A stretch of 64,000 nt of DNA from Sinotaia quadrata (Eukaryota > Mollusca > Gastropoda > Architaenioglossa > Viviparidae). Location of the stretch: assembly GCA_028829895.1 (NCBI GenBank), contig CM054180.1:105358135-105422134 (forward strand). The letters run 5' to 3'. The notes beneath the pieces were generated by a model. That model searched no databases, had not been told where the DNA came from, and saw nothing but the letters and a program-made list of their open reading frames with translations. The position numbers and the translations under genes are program-made. Shown piece after piece: positions 58,101 through 59,387 of this stretch (position 1 is the stretch's first letter; each line of letters starts with the position of its first letter).

Positions 58101-59387
58101 AATTCAAATGGTTCCATGAATTAAATGGTGGATTTGAGGTAAGTGACAACAACTGTCTCCACAAACATTTACACCAACTAGTCAGTGTTCATATAACAGC
58201 TGTTCAATGAGATAAAGTTCCACTTCAGATAAGGTGAAATTACAGTACTTCCAAAAGTGGTATAATAGTATTAAAAAAAAAAGAACTAACATGGGCTACC
58301 AAAATCTCTTACTTCAGCTGTACATTGCAAACAATTTTGCTGGAAACTAAAAATTTGTTGTTTGTTTTTTGCATTAATTAACAGTAGCATCTTGATCTCT
58401 AGGCCAAATCATCCATTTTACATGCAATAATTATTCACCCTAGCCATATACAATCACCATTCATCAAGTATTGCACCCATAACCATCATTTATCAAGCTA
58501 TAGACAATCATCATTCATCAAGTATTGCACACATAACCACCATTTATCAAGTCATATACCATCATCATTCATCAAACTTCAGGTCATTAGCGTAGCACTT
58601 CAAATCTCTTGCAAAAATTCACTTCAGAAATCATCTCTGGTAACAGTTTCTTTATGTTAAACTGATCCCAACAAGTCAAAACAGTATCTTACTTTATTTT
58701 TTTAAAATAAATAAAATTTGTTTCTAAATTACTTACATTGCAATTATGTCATTTAAAAATAAAATTGTAGATCAAATACGGATCAACAGTACAAGTAGGA
58801 TTGCTACGACTGTTGAGTGAAGGAGCCACACAGCGTTTCACTTACTTCTGCTCTGGATCAGTTGCTTGGTTCGACCAATCAGCAGATGGGTACGAATATG
58901 CTTTGACACTGCAAGGCGATAATGAGTATGAGTTTGAGACAAGCAACTTTACTGCTGAGGCCATCAGTCACGATGGGTGCAGAGTAAGTAACAGTAAATT
59001 GTTCTTATCCAAATTTCTCCTCAGTAAGACCCACATTTTTTTCCCTAAGAAAATGAAGGGGTTTTGTTCTTGTTTTACAACTGATAACTGATATTCTGAA
59101 ACAGCATGATTCAAAATGATACATTTTGCAATAACAAGGGTTCTGAAACAGTTTATTGTTATTTTATATTTAATTTGAATAGGTGAACATTGAGTTAGAG
59201 AATTATATATACATATATTCACATTGTTAACTACTGTTTGCAGGATCGGCGACAGAATGGATTCGCAGTTTTTGAAATCAGCACAACCAAGGTGAATCGC
59301 CTGCCAATAGTCAATTTTATGCCAAGGGACTATGGCAATCCCTGGCAGAAGTTTGGTTTTGAGGCAGGCCCCGTCTGTTTCCACTAG
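656..59387 (+). CDS. COL5A1/COL11A1-like: Clade B fibrillar procollagen alpha chain (type V/XI-like), 62 exons, 5' end missing
   Basis: This gene encodes a secreted procollagen chain that trimerises through its C-propeptide and assembles into extracellular fibrils. The visible 1647 residues (numbered from the codon at 658) run: TSPN domain about 1-218, Ser-rich variable region about 219-276, minor helix 277-315, NC2 linker 316-348, major helix 349-1362 (338 triplets), telopeptide with arginine run 1377-1386, coiled coil about 1416-1442, COLFI domain about 1455 to the end. Assignment to the V/XI group rests on TSPN joined to a minor helix, an NC2 linker ending in AMRG, and a helix exon pattern of 54, 45 and 108 nt. 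The signal peptide exon and promoter are upstream of the window. Oddities: one Gly-to-Ala in the helix, loss of COLFI cysteines C2 and C3, and a very short variable region. One-to-one orthology to COL5A1 or COL11A1 cannot be decided from sequence alone. Confidence 0.96.
858..1327. repeat. 36-bp minisatellite, about 13 copies, beginning at the exon 1 donor
   Basis: The unit is about 36 bp, with core GTCTGCTCTAACTTTTTAG followed by TTTTACGTTACCAGGTA. The first copy begins inside the donor CAA|GTAAGTCTGCTC of the preceding exon. Most later copies carry CAGGTAGTCTGC, which still looks like a 5' splice site; three carry CAAATAGTCTGC. It lies in the intron 854-3098. Confidence 0.93.
1869..2116. repeat. 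48-49-bp minisatellite, 5 copies
   Basis: Nearly identical units begin GCGTGATGACGACACAGAGG and end in CTTGATATC plus a few bases. Starts fall at 1869, 1918 and 1966, then every 48 bp. Because 48 is divisible by three, several frames stay open on both strands, but no splice sites or recognisable protein accompany them. Richer in G+C than its surroundings. Confidence 0.92.
2580..2860. repeat. Degenerate tetranucleotide (TCTA/TCTG) tract
   Basis: Imperfect TCTATCTGTC-like repeats run through this stretch of the intron. No other feature is seen between 2120 and 3098. Confidence 0.6.
3099..3303 (+). CDS. Exon 2: TSPN domain core
   Basis: Two bases complete the lysine of the previous exon, then [20 protein letters not shown], matching the FPEDFSIL strand of vertebrate V/XI TSPN domains. 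The exon continues through beta strands with NLFSIYI and ends DLSDGR, the site of DGKWHR in human alpha1(XI). Acceptor TTTCCGTTACAG, donor gtaagt. Confidence 0.95.
3391..3470. mobile_element. hAT-like transposon terminus with candidate target-site duplication
   Basis: At 3399 the sequence CAGTGTTTTTCAACCTTTTA begins, followed by GCGGACCGGTG and later TTCGCGGACCGC. This is the style of terminal inverted repeat seen in hAT elements such as Charlie and Zaphod. The eight bases just before it (3391-3398, ATCTAGAC) fit the hAT target pattern nTCTAGAn. No matching right end followed by ATCTAGAC was found, so this is probably a truncated or diverged copy. Confidence 0.5.
4043..5302. mobile_element. 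Dispersed repeat family, copy 1 (probable transposon remnant)
   Basis: Two segments recur elsewhere in the window. 4043-4095 (CTAATTACAAG, then GAATCTTAATTTAT) resembles 22809-22866. 5132-5302 (ACTACTCATCCAC, TCTAGCATATTCTTTACC, TATATAACAATTA, ending TTTACTCTGCCAC) resembles 10070-10267 and 52241-52430. Between them lies a roughly 57-bp tandem repeat at 4683-4825 (AAGCACACCACAAGGAATGT). No transposase is recognisable and element ends are not defined. Confidence 0.6.
5311..5510. repeat. 40-bp minisatellite, 5 copies
   Basis: Five 40-bp units with starts at 5311, 5351, 5391, 5431 and 5471. Each reads TTCTAATACAATTAAAAAGT, then ACACCTAACAGTATATAAA, with few changes. It sits directly after dispersed-repeat copy 1. 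Confidence 0.95.
5985..6277. repeat. Minisatellite (about 26 bp) running into the exon 3 acceptor
   Basis: Units of about 26 bp read CAATTGAAATTGACTATTGT, then GTCTGA, some with an extra TTGATCATTG segment. The last diverged unit, TTGAAACTGGCTATTGCAG, is the splice acceptor itself, so the acceptor lies inside the array and lacks a usual polypyrimidine tract. Confidence 0.9.
6278..6446 (+). CDS. Exon 3: TSPN domain, WHRLGLSV segment
   Basis: One base finishes an Arg codon, then [20 protein letters not shown], matching [20 protein letters not shown] of human alpha1(XI), including the conserved cysteine. The later [16 protein letters not shown] corresponds to the TVFGTRILDEEVFE strand. Ends in phase 0, donor gtaagt. 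Confidence 0.95.
7054..7251 (+). CDS. Exon 4: end of TSPN domain and Ser-rich variable region
   Basis: Begins [20 protein letters not shown] and continues KYCPDCE. This matches [20 protein letters not shown] and SPDCD of human alpha1(XI) and closes the TSPN domain. The second half is a serine-rich linker (SSSSASS and SSSSSS runs) in place of the long acidic, tyrosine-rich variable region of vertebrate V/XI chains. Codons are visibly richer in G+C than in other exons. Phase 0, donor gtacgt. Confidence 0.94.
7258..8230. repeat. Diverging 40-48-bp minisatellite beginning just after the exon 4 donor
   Basis: Repeats of about 43 bp (TTCTTGTAATGCATGACTGA, then CTGCTGGTATAGTATTGCGGGCG) begin six bases into the intron. 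They drift through TTCTTGTGATGTATGGCTGA to GGCTACTCGTATTAAAATTA near 7980-8190. A hairpin at 7805-7890 interrupts the array. Confidence 0.88.
7805..7890. repeat. Perfect 35-bp inverted repeat (hairpin), 16-base loop
   Basis: The left arm 7805-7839 (starting GTACTAGTAATTGTATTCAT) is the exact reverse complement of the right arm 7856-7890 (ending GAATACAATTACTAGTAC). A short ACTAGT repeat follows at about 7884-7900. Transcribed, it would form a long perfect stem within the intron. Confidence 0.95.
8626..8685 (+). CDS. Exon 5: end of variable region
   Basis: 60 nt encoding [20 protein letters not shown]. It joins in phase 0 to its neighbours and leads directly into the minor helix. It has no recognised domain; position alone assigns it to the variable region. 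Acceptor TTCTGTTTAG, donor gtaagt. Confidence 0.82.
8729..8760. repeat. Poly(A) run
   Basis: About 32 consecutive A residues in the intron 8686-9143. Nothing else is seen in that intron. Confidence 0.9.
9144..9206 (+). CDS. Exon 6: minor triple helix, first half
   Basis: 63 nt, seven triplets beginning [16 protein letters not shown]. It corresponds to the short N-terminal collagenous segment typical of V/XI chains. Confidence 0.94.
9207..10265 (+). other. Intron with dispersed-repeat copy at its end
   Basis: No exon is seen. An ATA microsatellite lies near 9717-9732. The part from about 10070 belongs to the dispersed family described separately. Confidence 0.6.
10070..10267. mobile_element. 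Dispersed repeat family, copy 2
   Basis: Shares ACTACTCATCC, TCTAGCACATTCTTTACC, CAATTTATATAACAATTAAG and GGGATAGGCAAATTTACTCC with 5132-5302 and 52241-52430, with base changes. The match ends at the following CTTT microsatellite. Confidence 0.7.
10266..10405. repeat. (CTTT)n microsatellite
   Basis: About 140 bp of CTTT repeats with a short interruption near 10290-10312. It lies just upstream of the exon 7 acceptor and may lengthen its polypyrimidine tract. Confidence 0.95.
10442..10516 (+). CDS. Exon 7: minor triple helix second half and start of NC2
   Basis: Encodes [19 protein letters not shown] then HVFVIP. Human alpha1(XI) has [20 protein letters not shown] at this place. HVFVIP starts the NC2 linker. 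The last codons also form part of the tandem repeat that continues into the intron. Donor gtatgt. Confidence 0.94.
10502..10930. repeat. About 26-bp minisatellite that includes the end of exon 7 and its donor
   Basis: The exon end and donor, TTTTTGTCATTCCG|GTATGT, recur many times as TTTGTCATTCTGGTATGT with the following ATGTCATC. The array continues to about 10930, with scattered relatives to about 11395 (TTGTCATTCTGGTATACATG). Confidence 0.92.
11191..11255. repeat. (CT)n microsatellite
   Basis: About 32 CT units in the intron 10517-11676. Confidence 0.97.
11677..11742 (+). CDS. Exon 8: NC2 linker
   Basis: 66 nt encoding a non-collagenous linker that begins [20 protein letters not shown]. 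Human V/XI chains have a similar Gln- and Ala-rich linker (AQEAQAQAIL) before the major helix. Donor gtaaga. Confidence 0.9.
11735..12262. repeat. Minisatellite beginning at the exon 8 donor
   Basis: The real junction CACATG|GTAAGATAGTACAG is echoed at about 11806, 11917, 12086, 12190 and 12231 by copies such as CATGTGGTAAGATAGTACAG. Between these lie shorter units GGGCAGTAAAGTGGTATTAA with AACACATACATA. Confidence 0.93.
12284..12486. repeat. Two (CA)n microsatellites joined by degenerate CA-rich sequence
   Basis: CA runs at 12284-12332 and 12451-12486. Apparent Cys-Val or His-Thr reading frames across this block are repeat artefacts. Confidence 0.95.
13031..13087 (+). CDS. Exon 9: NC2 to major helix junction, triplets 1-5
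   Basis: Encodes [24 protein letters not shown] followed by GPMG matches IAMRGPPGPMGLTGRPG of human alpha1(V). The first Gly of the major helix is the codon at 13043. Confidence 0.95.
13088..14402 (+). other. Intron without recognised features
   Basis: Plain AT-rich intron. A GATA stretch lies at 13805-13819 and a partial duplication (AATCTAGAAGACAAACCAGC) at about 14192-14240. Confidence 0.6.
14403..14456 (+). CDS. Exon 10: helix triplets 6-11
   Basis: 54 nt, [18 protein letters not shown]. Acceptor TCTTGATAG, donor gtaagt. Confidence 0.95.
14798..15147. repeat. 43-44-bp minisatellite, about 8 copies
   Basis: The unit reads TTATAAATTTCTTATACTGA then ATCTTATAAATGGTAAAATTGTA. It starts about 340 bp from the nearest donor, so it is not anchored on a splice site. 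Confidence 0.94.
15511..15965. repeat. Compound (ATC)n/(ACC)n/(ATT)n microsatellite with higher-order repeat
   Basis: Runs of ATC, ACC and ATT triplets. Superimposed is a block with TCATATTTACTACCACCAC then ATTATCATCACC, repeated four times (about 15600, 15673, 15775 and 15854). All frames are open on both strands because the unit is three bases; no gene is implied. Confidence 0.97.
16163..16216 (+). CDS. Exon 11: helix triplets 12-17
   Basis: 54 nt, [18 protein letters not shown]. Confidence 0.95.
16554..16607 (+). CDS. Exon 12: helix triplets 18-23
   Basis: 54 nt, [19 protein letters not shown] loose repeat of TGTATAATAAGTTCATGTAT follows in the intron from about 16640 to 16960. Confidence 0.95.
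17434..17487 (+). CDS. Exon 13: helix triplets 24-29, N-terminal cross-link lysine
   Basis: 54 nt, [18 protein letters not shown]. The Lys of GEK is helix residue 84, the position used for cross-linking in vertebrate type V/XI chains, where the motif is GEKGHR or GDKGHR. The acceptor is AAG rather than CAG or TAG. Confidence 0.95.
17488..18613 (+). other. Intron with a 98-bp direct duplication
   Basis: Two diverged copies of about 98 bp lie at 18191-18390, each with CCATCCCAAGAATATGATTG and ATATGTATTTTTTTAAAA. No exon is seen. Confidence 0.75.
18614..18667 (+). CDS. Exon 14: helix triplets 30-35
   Basis: 54 nt, [18 protein letters not shown]. Confidence 0.95.
18953..18997 (+). CDS. Exon 15: helix triplets 36-40
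   Basis: 45 nt, [15 protein letters not shown]. The next intron has a loose array of about 30 bp (AGTGAAATTAACC with T-rich spacers) from about 19040 to 19600. Confidence 0.95.
20159..20212 (+). CDS. Exon 16: helix triplets 41-46
   Basis: 54 nt, [18 protein letters not shown]. Confidence 0.95.
20262..20425. repeat. About 55-bp tandem repeat, 3 copies
   Basis: Units carry CTTCTTTTTCTTTCTTATCA then ACCTATCAGTTTGTTCATCTGCATTTACTGCA. Each holds an acceptor-like pyrimidine tract followed by CAG. Confidence 0.88.
21138..21182 (+). CDS. Exon 17: helix triplets 47-51
   Basis: 45 nt, [15 protein letters not shown]. Donor gtaaaa. Confidence 0.95.
21284..21325. repeat. (CA)n microsatellite
   Basis: About 20 CA units in the intron 21183-21964. 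Confidence 0.97.
21707..21870. mobile_element. MITE-like GC-rich unit with short terminal inverted repeats
   Basis: The left end AGGCCTGGCTCTAGGG and the right end CTCTAAGACCAGGCCT are near reverse complements over about 16 bp. The interior (GGGTCTGCAGAACCCAAGGC) is far richer in G+C than the surrounding intron. No clear target-site duplication is seen. Confidence 0.4.
21965..22018 (+). CDS. Exon 18: helix triplets 52-57
   Basis: 54 nt, [18 protein letters not shown]. Confidence 0.95.
22542..22640 (+). CDS. Exon 19: helix triplets 58-68
   Basis: 99 nt, eleven perfect triplets starting [16 protein letters not shown] and ending GSLGPA. 99 nt is a standard fibrillar exon size (54+45). Confidence 0.95.
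22755..22866. mobile_element. Dispersed repeat family, partial copy 3
   Basis: CTAATTACAAGGGATGAGAA then TCTTAATTTATGTTATTAATAATT matches 4043-4095. The preceding ATGCCACCCTAGTTATTGGT, then TATGATTATT, resembles 52209-52243. Confidence 0.6.
22966..23010 (+). CDS. Exon 20: helix triplets 69-73
   Basis: 45 nt, [15 protein letters not shown]. The last bases AAAGGGAGATCAG and the donor gtatgt are duplicated in the intron. Confidence 0.95.
22996..23262. repeat. About 70-bp tandem repeat that duplicates the exon 20 end and donor
   Basis: The real junction AGGGAGATCAG|GTATGTAAAGC is followed by copies at 23083 (GATCAG|GCTTGT), 23151 (GATCAG|GCATAT) and 23224 (GATTGG|GTGTGT), each then with AAAGCAAG and ATGCCATTCCTTTAAAT. 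The first two copies have GC in place of GT. Confidence 0.92.
23805..23858 (+). CDS. Exon 21: helix triplets 74-79
   Basis: 54 nt, [18 protein letters not shown]. Human alpha1(XI) has [13 protein letters not shown] in this region. Confidence 0.95.
24115..24159 (+). CDS. Exon 22: helix triplets 80-84
   Basis: 45 nt, [15 protein letters not shown]. Donor gtagat. Confidence 0.94.
24471..24578 (+). CDS. Exon 23: helix triplets 85-96
   Basis: 108 nt, twelve perfect triplets, rich in charged residues ([16 protein letters not shown]). Donor gtttgt. A 37-bp repeat (TTATATGTGTAATTATTGTT) begins about ten bases into the intron and runs to about 24700. Confidence 0.95.
24964..25017 (+). CDS. Exon 24: helix triplets 97-102
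   Basis: 54 nt, [18 protein letters not shown]. Its last bases seed the next array. Confidence 0.95.
25012..25445. repeat. 40-bp minisatellite beginning at the exon 24 donor
   Basis: The unit starts at the real junction, GAAAAG|GTATGCATATTATTG, and continues TATGTTTTACAGTTTAGATA before the next copy AAAGGTACGTATACTATTG. About ten copies follow. Each contains an acceptor-like TTTTACAG and, 13 bases later, a donor-like AAG|GTACAC. Confidence 0.94.
25740..25787. repeat. (CT)n(CA)n microsatellite
   Basis: CT run followed by a CA run in the intron 25018-26037. Confidence 0.95.
26038..26091 (+). CDS. Exon 25: helix triplets 103-108
   Basis: 54 nt, [18 protein letters not shown], resembling GFPGFPGANGEKG of human alpha1(XI). 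A duplicated block of about 100 bp (AACAGTACAATAATAGTTAA, then CACTTTATTTATGTTC) follows at about 26164-26300. Confidence 0.95.
26481..26534 (+). CDS. Exon 26: highly basic helix segment, triplets 109-114 (candidate heparin-binding site)
   Basis: 54 nt, [18 protein letters not shown]: nine basic residues and one acid in eighteen. Vertebrate alpha1(V) and alpha1(XI) carry their arginine-rich heparin-binding segment (GPRGQRGPTGPRGSRGARG) at about the same helix position. Donor gtatgg. Confidence 0.94.
26870..27150. repeat. About 70-bp tandem repeat, 4 copies
   Basis: Units carry GAATGAAAATCGAAATCTAT then TGCACTTAAAATAAGTTAATCAGTAA. Not next to a splice site. Confidence 0.88.
27318..27362 (+). 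CDS. Exon 27: helix triplets 115-119
   Basis: 45 nt, [15 protein letters not shown]. Confidence 0.95.
27420..27815. repeat. Degenerate tandem repeat with many TTTTACAG motifs
   Basis: Irregular units of 45-60 bp with ACTGCTGTATACATTTTACA then GTAGTTTACTGCTATAGGCATG. Each copy has an acceptor-like TTTTACAG. Nothing coding is seen from here to 28803. Confidence 0.85.
28804..28956 (+). CDS. Exon 28: helix triplets 120-136 (153 nt)
   Basis: Seventeen uninterrupted triplets beginning [19 protein letters not shown] and ending GPPGPS. 153 nt equals 54+54+45 and is best explained by loss of two introns. This size is uncommon in fibrillar genes. Confidence 0.95.
29093..29362. repeat. 21-bp minisatellite, about 12.7 copies, open as a 7-residue repeat
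   Basis: The unit is TTCTAATTCCACTGATATCA plus one base. Since 21 is divisible by three, a + strand frame stays open from 29034 to 29366 and reads S-N-x-x-D-I-x repeats. An acceptor-like TTTGTTCTAG lies at 29064 but no exon fitting the collagen frame follows. Confidence 0.93.
29469..29522 (+). CDS. Exon 29: helix triplets 137-142
   Basis: 54 nt, [18 protein letters not shown], resembling GKDGLPGHPGQRGE of human V/XI chains. Confidence 0.95.
29570..29705. repeat. 33-bp tandem repeat, 4 copies
   Basis: Units read AATAAGAACACTCACTTATT then TTCCTCTA. The rest of the intron to 30684 is plain AT-rich sequence; a modest open frame at 29980-30372 has no recognisable domain or splice sites. Confidence 0.88.
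30685..30738 (+). CDS. Exon 30: helix triplets 143-148
   Basis: 54 nt, [18 protein letters not shown]. Confidence 0.95.
31065..31118 (+). CDS. Exon 31: helix triplets 149-154
   Basis: 54 nt, [18 protein letters not shown]. Donor gtatga. Confidence 0.95.
31180..31800. repeat. Degenerate TGATGATGTGTCTG repeat
   Basis: Irregular copies of TGATGATGTGTCTGTTCATG, decaying towards the 3' side. A separate 60-bp duplication (GTGTTCCAGTCCAAAAGCTG) is at 32276-32388. Confidence 0.8.
32518..32571 (+). CDS. Exon 32: helix triplets 155-160
   Basis: 54 nt, [18 protein letters not shown]. The ending GSPGER has the GxPGER form of collagen-binding integrin sites. Confidence 0.95.
33165..33251. repeat. About 47-bp duplication
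   Basis: Two copies of GGCAATTCATTTATTGTTAT then CATAATAACAAATTTCAATT, in the intron 32572-33535, which is otherwise plain. Confidence 0.85.
33536..33625 (+). CDS. Exon 33: helix triplets 161-170 (90 nt)
   Basis: Ten triplets beginning [16 protein letters not shown] and including GLGGFP, with Gly in a Y position. 90 nt fits 45+45 or 54+36 and is an unusual size. Acceptor ends AAG. Confidence 0.95.
33632..33760. repeat. 62-bp duplication starting six bases after the exon 33 donor
   Basis: ATATGGCATTTACATTTTTT, then GTTAGTGATGCAGAC, is repeated as ATATGGCATTTATACATTTT, then GTTAGCGATGCAGAC. Confidence 0.88.
33876..33929 (+). CDS. Exon 34: helix triplets 171-176
   Basis: 54 nt, [18 protein letters not shown]. 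Contains RGD. Confidence 0.95.
34087..34145. repeat. (GT)n microsatellite
   Basis: About 28 GT units. Cys-Val frames across it are artefacts. Confidence 0.97.
34422..34650. repeat. About 60-bp tandem repeat, 4 copies
   Basis: Units read TTCTTTTGAAAGTTTTTAAC then TTTTATTTTACATGTATATCTTTTC and AAAATTTATTTGGGGA; the last two are shorter. Confidence 0.92.
34851..34904 (+). CDS. Exon 35: helix triplets 177-182
   Basis: 54 nt, [18 protein letters not shown]. Confidence 0.95.
35718..35771 (+). CDS. Exon 36: helix triplets 183-188
   Basis: 54 nt, [18 protein letters not shown]. Donor gtaagt starts the next array. Confidence 0.95.
35772..36190. repeat. About 22-bp minisatellite beginning at the exon 36 donor
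   Basis: The real donor GTT|GTAAGTATTTTTTC is echoed by CATTATAAGTATTTTTTCATG copies in which the first donor base is A instead of G. Some later copies (36087, 36119) read GTGAGT or GTAAGT again. Confidence 0.88.
36269..36690. repeat. About 63-bp tandem repeat, 6 copies
   Basis: Units read TTCATTGAAATTTACTTATT then TATAGTATCATATGATATTGTTATACTTGAGC. Not at a splice site. Confidence 0.92.
36855..36908 (+). CDS. Exon 37: helix triplets 189-194
   Basis: 54 nt, [18 protein letters not shown]. Donor gtatat. The intron to 37847 has a short GT run (37154-37174) and a loose 34-bp repeat near 37650-37790. Confidence 0.94.
37848..37901 (+). CDS. Exon 38: helix triplets 195-200
   Basis: 54 nt, [18 protein letters not shown]. 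Confidence 0.95.
38266..38319 (+). CDS. Exon 39: helix triplets 201-206
   Basis: 54 nt, [18 protein letters not shown]. The next intron has a 54-bp duplication (TTTTGATGTGTAAAACTCTA) at 38460-38565. Confidence 0.95.
38664..38717 (+). CDS. Exon 40: helix triplets 207-212
   Basis: 54 nt, [18 protein letters not shown]. Intron 38718-39415 shows nothing notable besides a C run near 38859. Confidence 0.95.
39416..39469 (+). CDS. Exon 41: helix triplets 213-218
   Basis: 54 nt, [18 protein letters not shown]. Acceptor ends AAG. Confidence 0.95.
39598..39700. repeat. (GT)n microsatellite
   Basis: More than 40 GT units with few interruptions. Confidence 0.97.
39959..40066 (+). CDS. Exon 42: helix triplets 219-230
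   Basis: 108 nt, twelve perfect triplets, from [16 protein letters not shown] to GDQGDAGKK. Preceded by ATA and TA repeats at 39919-39947. Confidence 0.95.
40766..40819 (+). CDS. Exon 43: helix triplets 231-236
   Basis: 54 nt, [18 protein letters not shown]. Its last bases and donor recur in the next array. Confidence 0.95.
40811..41900. repeat. Higher-order minisatellite containing copies of the exon 43 donor region
   Basis: Short units of 30-56 bp (TTGATTGATTGACAATTTCT, then ACTTAACACCC) fill the intron. Twice, at 41285-41345 and 41569-41630, the block ACCTTCACTAAGT, then CTGACTATTAAATG and TTATTAAGTCATCAATAG, repeats the real junction ACCTTCA|GTAAGT with its downstream intron. In both copies the donor G is C. 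Confidence 0.93.
42104..42211 (+). CDS. Exon 44: helix triplets 237-248, with a Gly-to-Ala at triplet 248
   Basis: 108 nt. Eleven normal triplets (starting [16 protein letters not shown]), then the sequence runs GAD-AER: the codon at 42203-42205 is GCT (Ala) where Gly (GGT) is expected, helix residue 742. All other major-helix triplets keep Gly. Donor gtaggt. Confidence 0.95.
42857..42964 (+). CDS. Exon 45: helix triplets 249-260
   Basis: 108 nt, twelve perfect triplets with [16 protein letters not shown], recalling GPPGDDGPKGNPGPVG of human V/XI chains. Confidence 0.95.
42965..44505 (+). other. Long intron without recognised features
   Basis: Plain AT-rich intron. Small duplications only (TTATAGCACCAAGAACA near 43897 and 43948; CATTATGATTAACAGGAACA near 43458). 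Confidence 0.6.
44506..44559 (+). CDS. Exon 46: helix triplets 261-266
   Basis: 54 nt, [18 protein letters not shown]. Donor gtagac. The following intron to 45127 shows nothing notable. Confidence 0.95.
45128..45181 (+). CDS. Exon 47: helix triplets 267-272
   Basis: 54 nt, [18 protein letters not shown]. Confidence 0.95.
45510..45563 (+). CDS. Exon 48: helix triplets 273-278
   Basis: 54 nt, [18 protein letters not shown]. Confidence 0.95.
45915..46560. repeat. Degenerate minisatellite of about 55-60 bp
   Basis: Units such as AATCAAAGATTGACTCTAAT then GAACAAGAAATTCAAGTTTGACAA, decaying downstream to AATTAAAGTTTTACTC. Confidence 0.85.
46598..46705 (+). CDS. Exon 49: helix triplets 279-290
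   Basis: 108 nt, twelve perfect triplets starting [16 protein letters not shown] and ending GQPGPP. Acceptor AAG; donor gttagt is the weaker form. Confidence 0.94.
47110..47163 (+). CDS. Exon 50: helix triplets 291-296
   Basis: 54 nt, [21 protein letters not shown] microsatellite follows at 47259-47284. Confidence 0.95.
47793..47846 (+). CDS. Exon 51: helix triplets 297-302
   Basis: 54 nt, [18 protein letters not shown]. Confidence 0.95.
47870..48370. repeat. Degenerate tandem repeat of about 65-70 bp
   Basis: Units carry GTGTGTATCTGTATTC then CATTTC and TTGTCTCCCTTCATGGTTTT. It starts within about 25 bases of the exon 51 donor. The intron from 48400 to 49520 is plain AT-rich sequence. Confidence 0.8.
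49521..49574 (+). CDS. Exon 52: helix triplets 303-308, C-terminal cross-link lysine
   Basis: 54 nt, [18 protein letters not shown]. The last Lys is helix residue 924 and is followed in the next exon by GHR, giving KGHR, the classic helical cross-linking motif. Confidence 0.95.
50418..50525 (+). CDS. Exon 53: helix triplets 309-320
   Basis: 108 nt, twelve perfect triplets: [16 protein letters not shown] to GEKGEKGSD. Human alpha1(V) has [20 protein letters not shown] at this place. Confidence 0.95.
50697..51430. repeat. Scattered TTAGGATGTCACT repeats flanking a higher-complexity segment
   Basis: Copies of AATTAGGATGTCACTCAGTA with AGTAAAACATCACTTAAT lie at 50697-50850, and relatives at 51347-51430. 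Between them, 50855-51094 is a - strand open frame of 79 codons of balanced composition with no recognised domain. Confidence 0.7.
51545..51675. repeat. (GT)n microsatellites in a duplicated block
   Basis: GT runs at 51567-51597 and 51658-51673, each preceded by TATCTGTGTTCATTTGAGA or a close form. Confidence 0.93.
51819..51872 (+). CDS. Exon 54: helix triplets 321-326
   Basis: 54 nt, [18 protein letters not shown]. Donor gtacgt. Confidence 0.95.
51871..52200. repeat. About 75-130-bp tandem repeat beginning at the exon 54 donor, with a TA microsatellite
   Basis: The donor region CTGTACGTATAAACATTGTA recurs as TTGTACATATAAATACTGCA and TTATACTTATAAACTGC. Each copy also has ACATATATTGCTTCATA and AACACAGAATTGC. 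A TA run occupies 52055-52121. Confidence 0.87.
52205..52430. mobile_element. Dispersed repeat family, copy 4
   Basis: From TACTCATCCAGTTGG through TCTAGCATATTCTCAAGA, AATTTATATAACAATTAAGT and GGGATAGGCAAATTTAGCC to CTGCCGC, it matches 5132-5302 and 10070-10267. The left part, ATGCCATCTAGTTAATAGTT then ATGATTATT, matches 22767-22794. It joins the two parts of the family. Confidence 0.7.
52968..53003 (+). CDS. Exon 55: helix triplets 327-330
   Basis: 36 nt, [13 protein letters not shown] short exon of a size in the fibrillar multiple-of-9 series. Confidence 0.94.
53606..53641 (+). CDS. Exon 56: helix triplets 331-334
   Basis: 36 nt, [12 protein letters not shown]. The intron before it (53004-53605) holds only a short ACACAGAACATGTT duplication. 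Confidence 0.94.
54086..54280 (+). CDS. Exon 57: end of major helix, telopeptide, ten-arginine processing site
   Basis: 195 nt. The first four triplets ([12 protein letters not shown]) end the helix at triplet 338. A telopeptide ([14 protein letters not shown]) follows, then ten consecutive Arg codons at 54164-54193, then [16 protein letters not shown]. Vertebrate V/XI chains have KKTRRSVDG or KKTRRHTEG here, where furin-type proteases release the C-propeptide, so the arginine run is a probable furin site. The acidic stretch after it begins the propeptide. Donor gtagga. Confidence 0.95.
54281..55674 (+). other. Long intron without recognised features
   Basis: AT-rich intron with no repeats of note. 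A 104-codon frame at 54731-55045 is hydrophobic and AT-driven and shows no gene-like features. Confidence 0.6.
55675..55831 (+). CDS. Exon 58: C-propeptide coiled coil and first COLFI cysteine
   Basis: 157 nt. [20 protein letters not shown] has hydrophobic residues at heptad spacing, a trimerising coiled coil, then [17 protein letters not shown]. Human alpha1(XI) has KFPMGTQTNPARTCKDL. Cys C1 is at 55792-55794. The next conserved cysteine, C2, is Gly here (ILGHP, codon 55810-55812). Ends one base into a Gly codon; donor gttggt is weak. Confidence 0.94.
55821..56130. repeat. Degenerate tandem repeat beginning at the exon 58 donor
   Basis: The real junction ATAAAACAG|GTTGGTGGTACTTT is echoed at 55867-55890 by ATAAAACAG|ATTTGTGGTTTAC, where the donor G is A. 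Looser copies follow (AGGTTAGTGATACATATTTA) to about 56130. Confidence 0.8.
56794..56906 (+). CDS. Exon 59: COLFI calcium loop
   Basis: 113 nt. Encodes [20 protein letters not shown] then NMTSRVETC. This is the DPNQGCxxDAxxVxCN calcium-binding loop; the Asp, Asn and second Asp ligands are kept, but cysteine C3 is Ala (GCC at 56823-56825). C4 (56850) and C5 (56877) are present. NMT is an N-glycosylation sequon. Donor gtgatg. Confidence 0.95.
56907..58066 (+). other. Intron with two tandem arrays
   Basis: 57235-57445 holds two copies of a block of about 104 bp (GTCATACTGAATGAGTGTTA). 57445-57850 holds a degenerate array of about 34 bp (ATCACCACCATTAACTATTT, then AGCCAACAGATT). No exon is seen. 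Confidence 0.85.
58067..58138 (+). CDS. Exon 60: COLFI domain
   Basis: 72 nt, beginning [20 protein letters not shown] and ending GGFE. Human alpha1(XI) has [20 protein letters not shown] at this place. Phase 0 at both ends. Confidence 0.94.
58440..58590. repeat. About 63-bp tandem repeat, 2.5 copies
   Basis: Units carry AATCATCATTCATCAAGTAT then TGCACACATAACCACCATTTATCAAG. Confidence 0.88.
58771..58983 (+). CDS. Exon 61: COLFI domain with C6 and C7
   Basis: 213 nt, 71 codons. [20 protein letters not shown] then C (C6, 58849-58851), followed by [26 protein letters not shown] and ISHDGC (C7, 58978-58980). Human alpha1(XI) has [26 protein letters not shown] and LYDGC. The usual NxT before C6 is lost, but SNFTA gives a different sequon. 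Confidence 0.95.
59244..59387 (+). CDS. Exon 62: end of COLFI domain and stop
   Basis: 144 nt including TAG. Segments [20 protein letters not shown] and [13 protein letters not shown] match [20 protein letters not shown] and QKFGFEVGPVCFLG of human alpha1(XI). C8 is at 59376-59378. Stop TAG at 59385-59387. Confidence 0.96.
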   Translation, partial: DRRQNGFAVFEISTTKVNRLPIVNFMPRDYGNPWQKFGFEAGPVCFH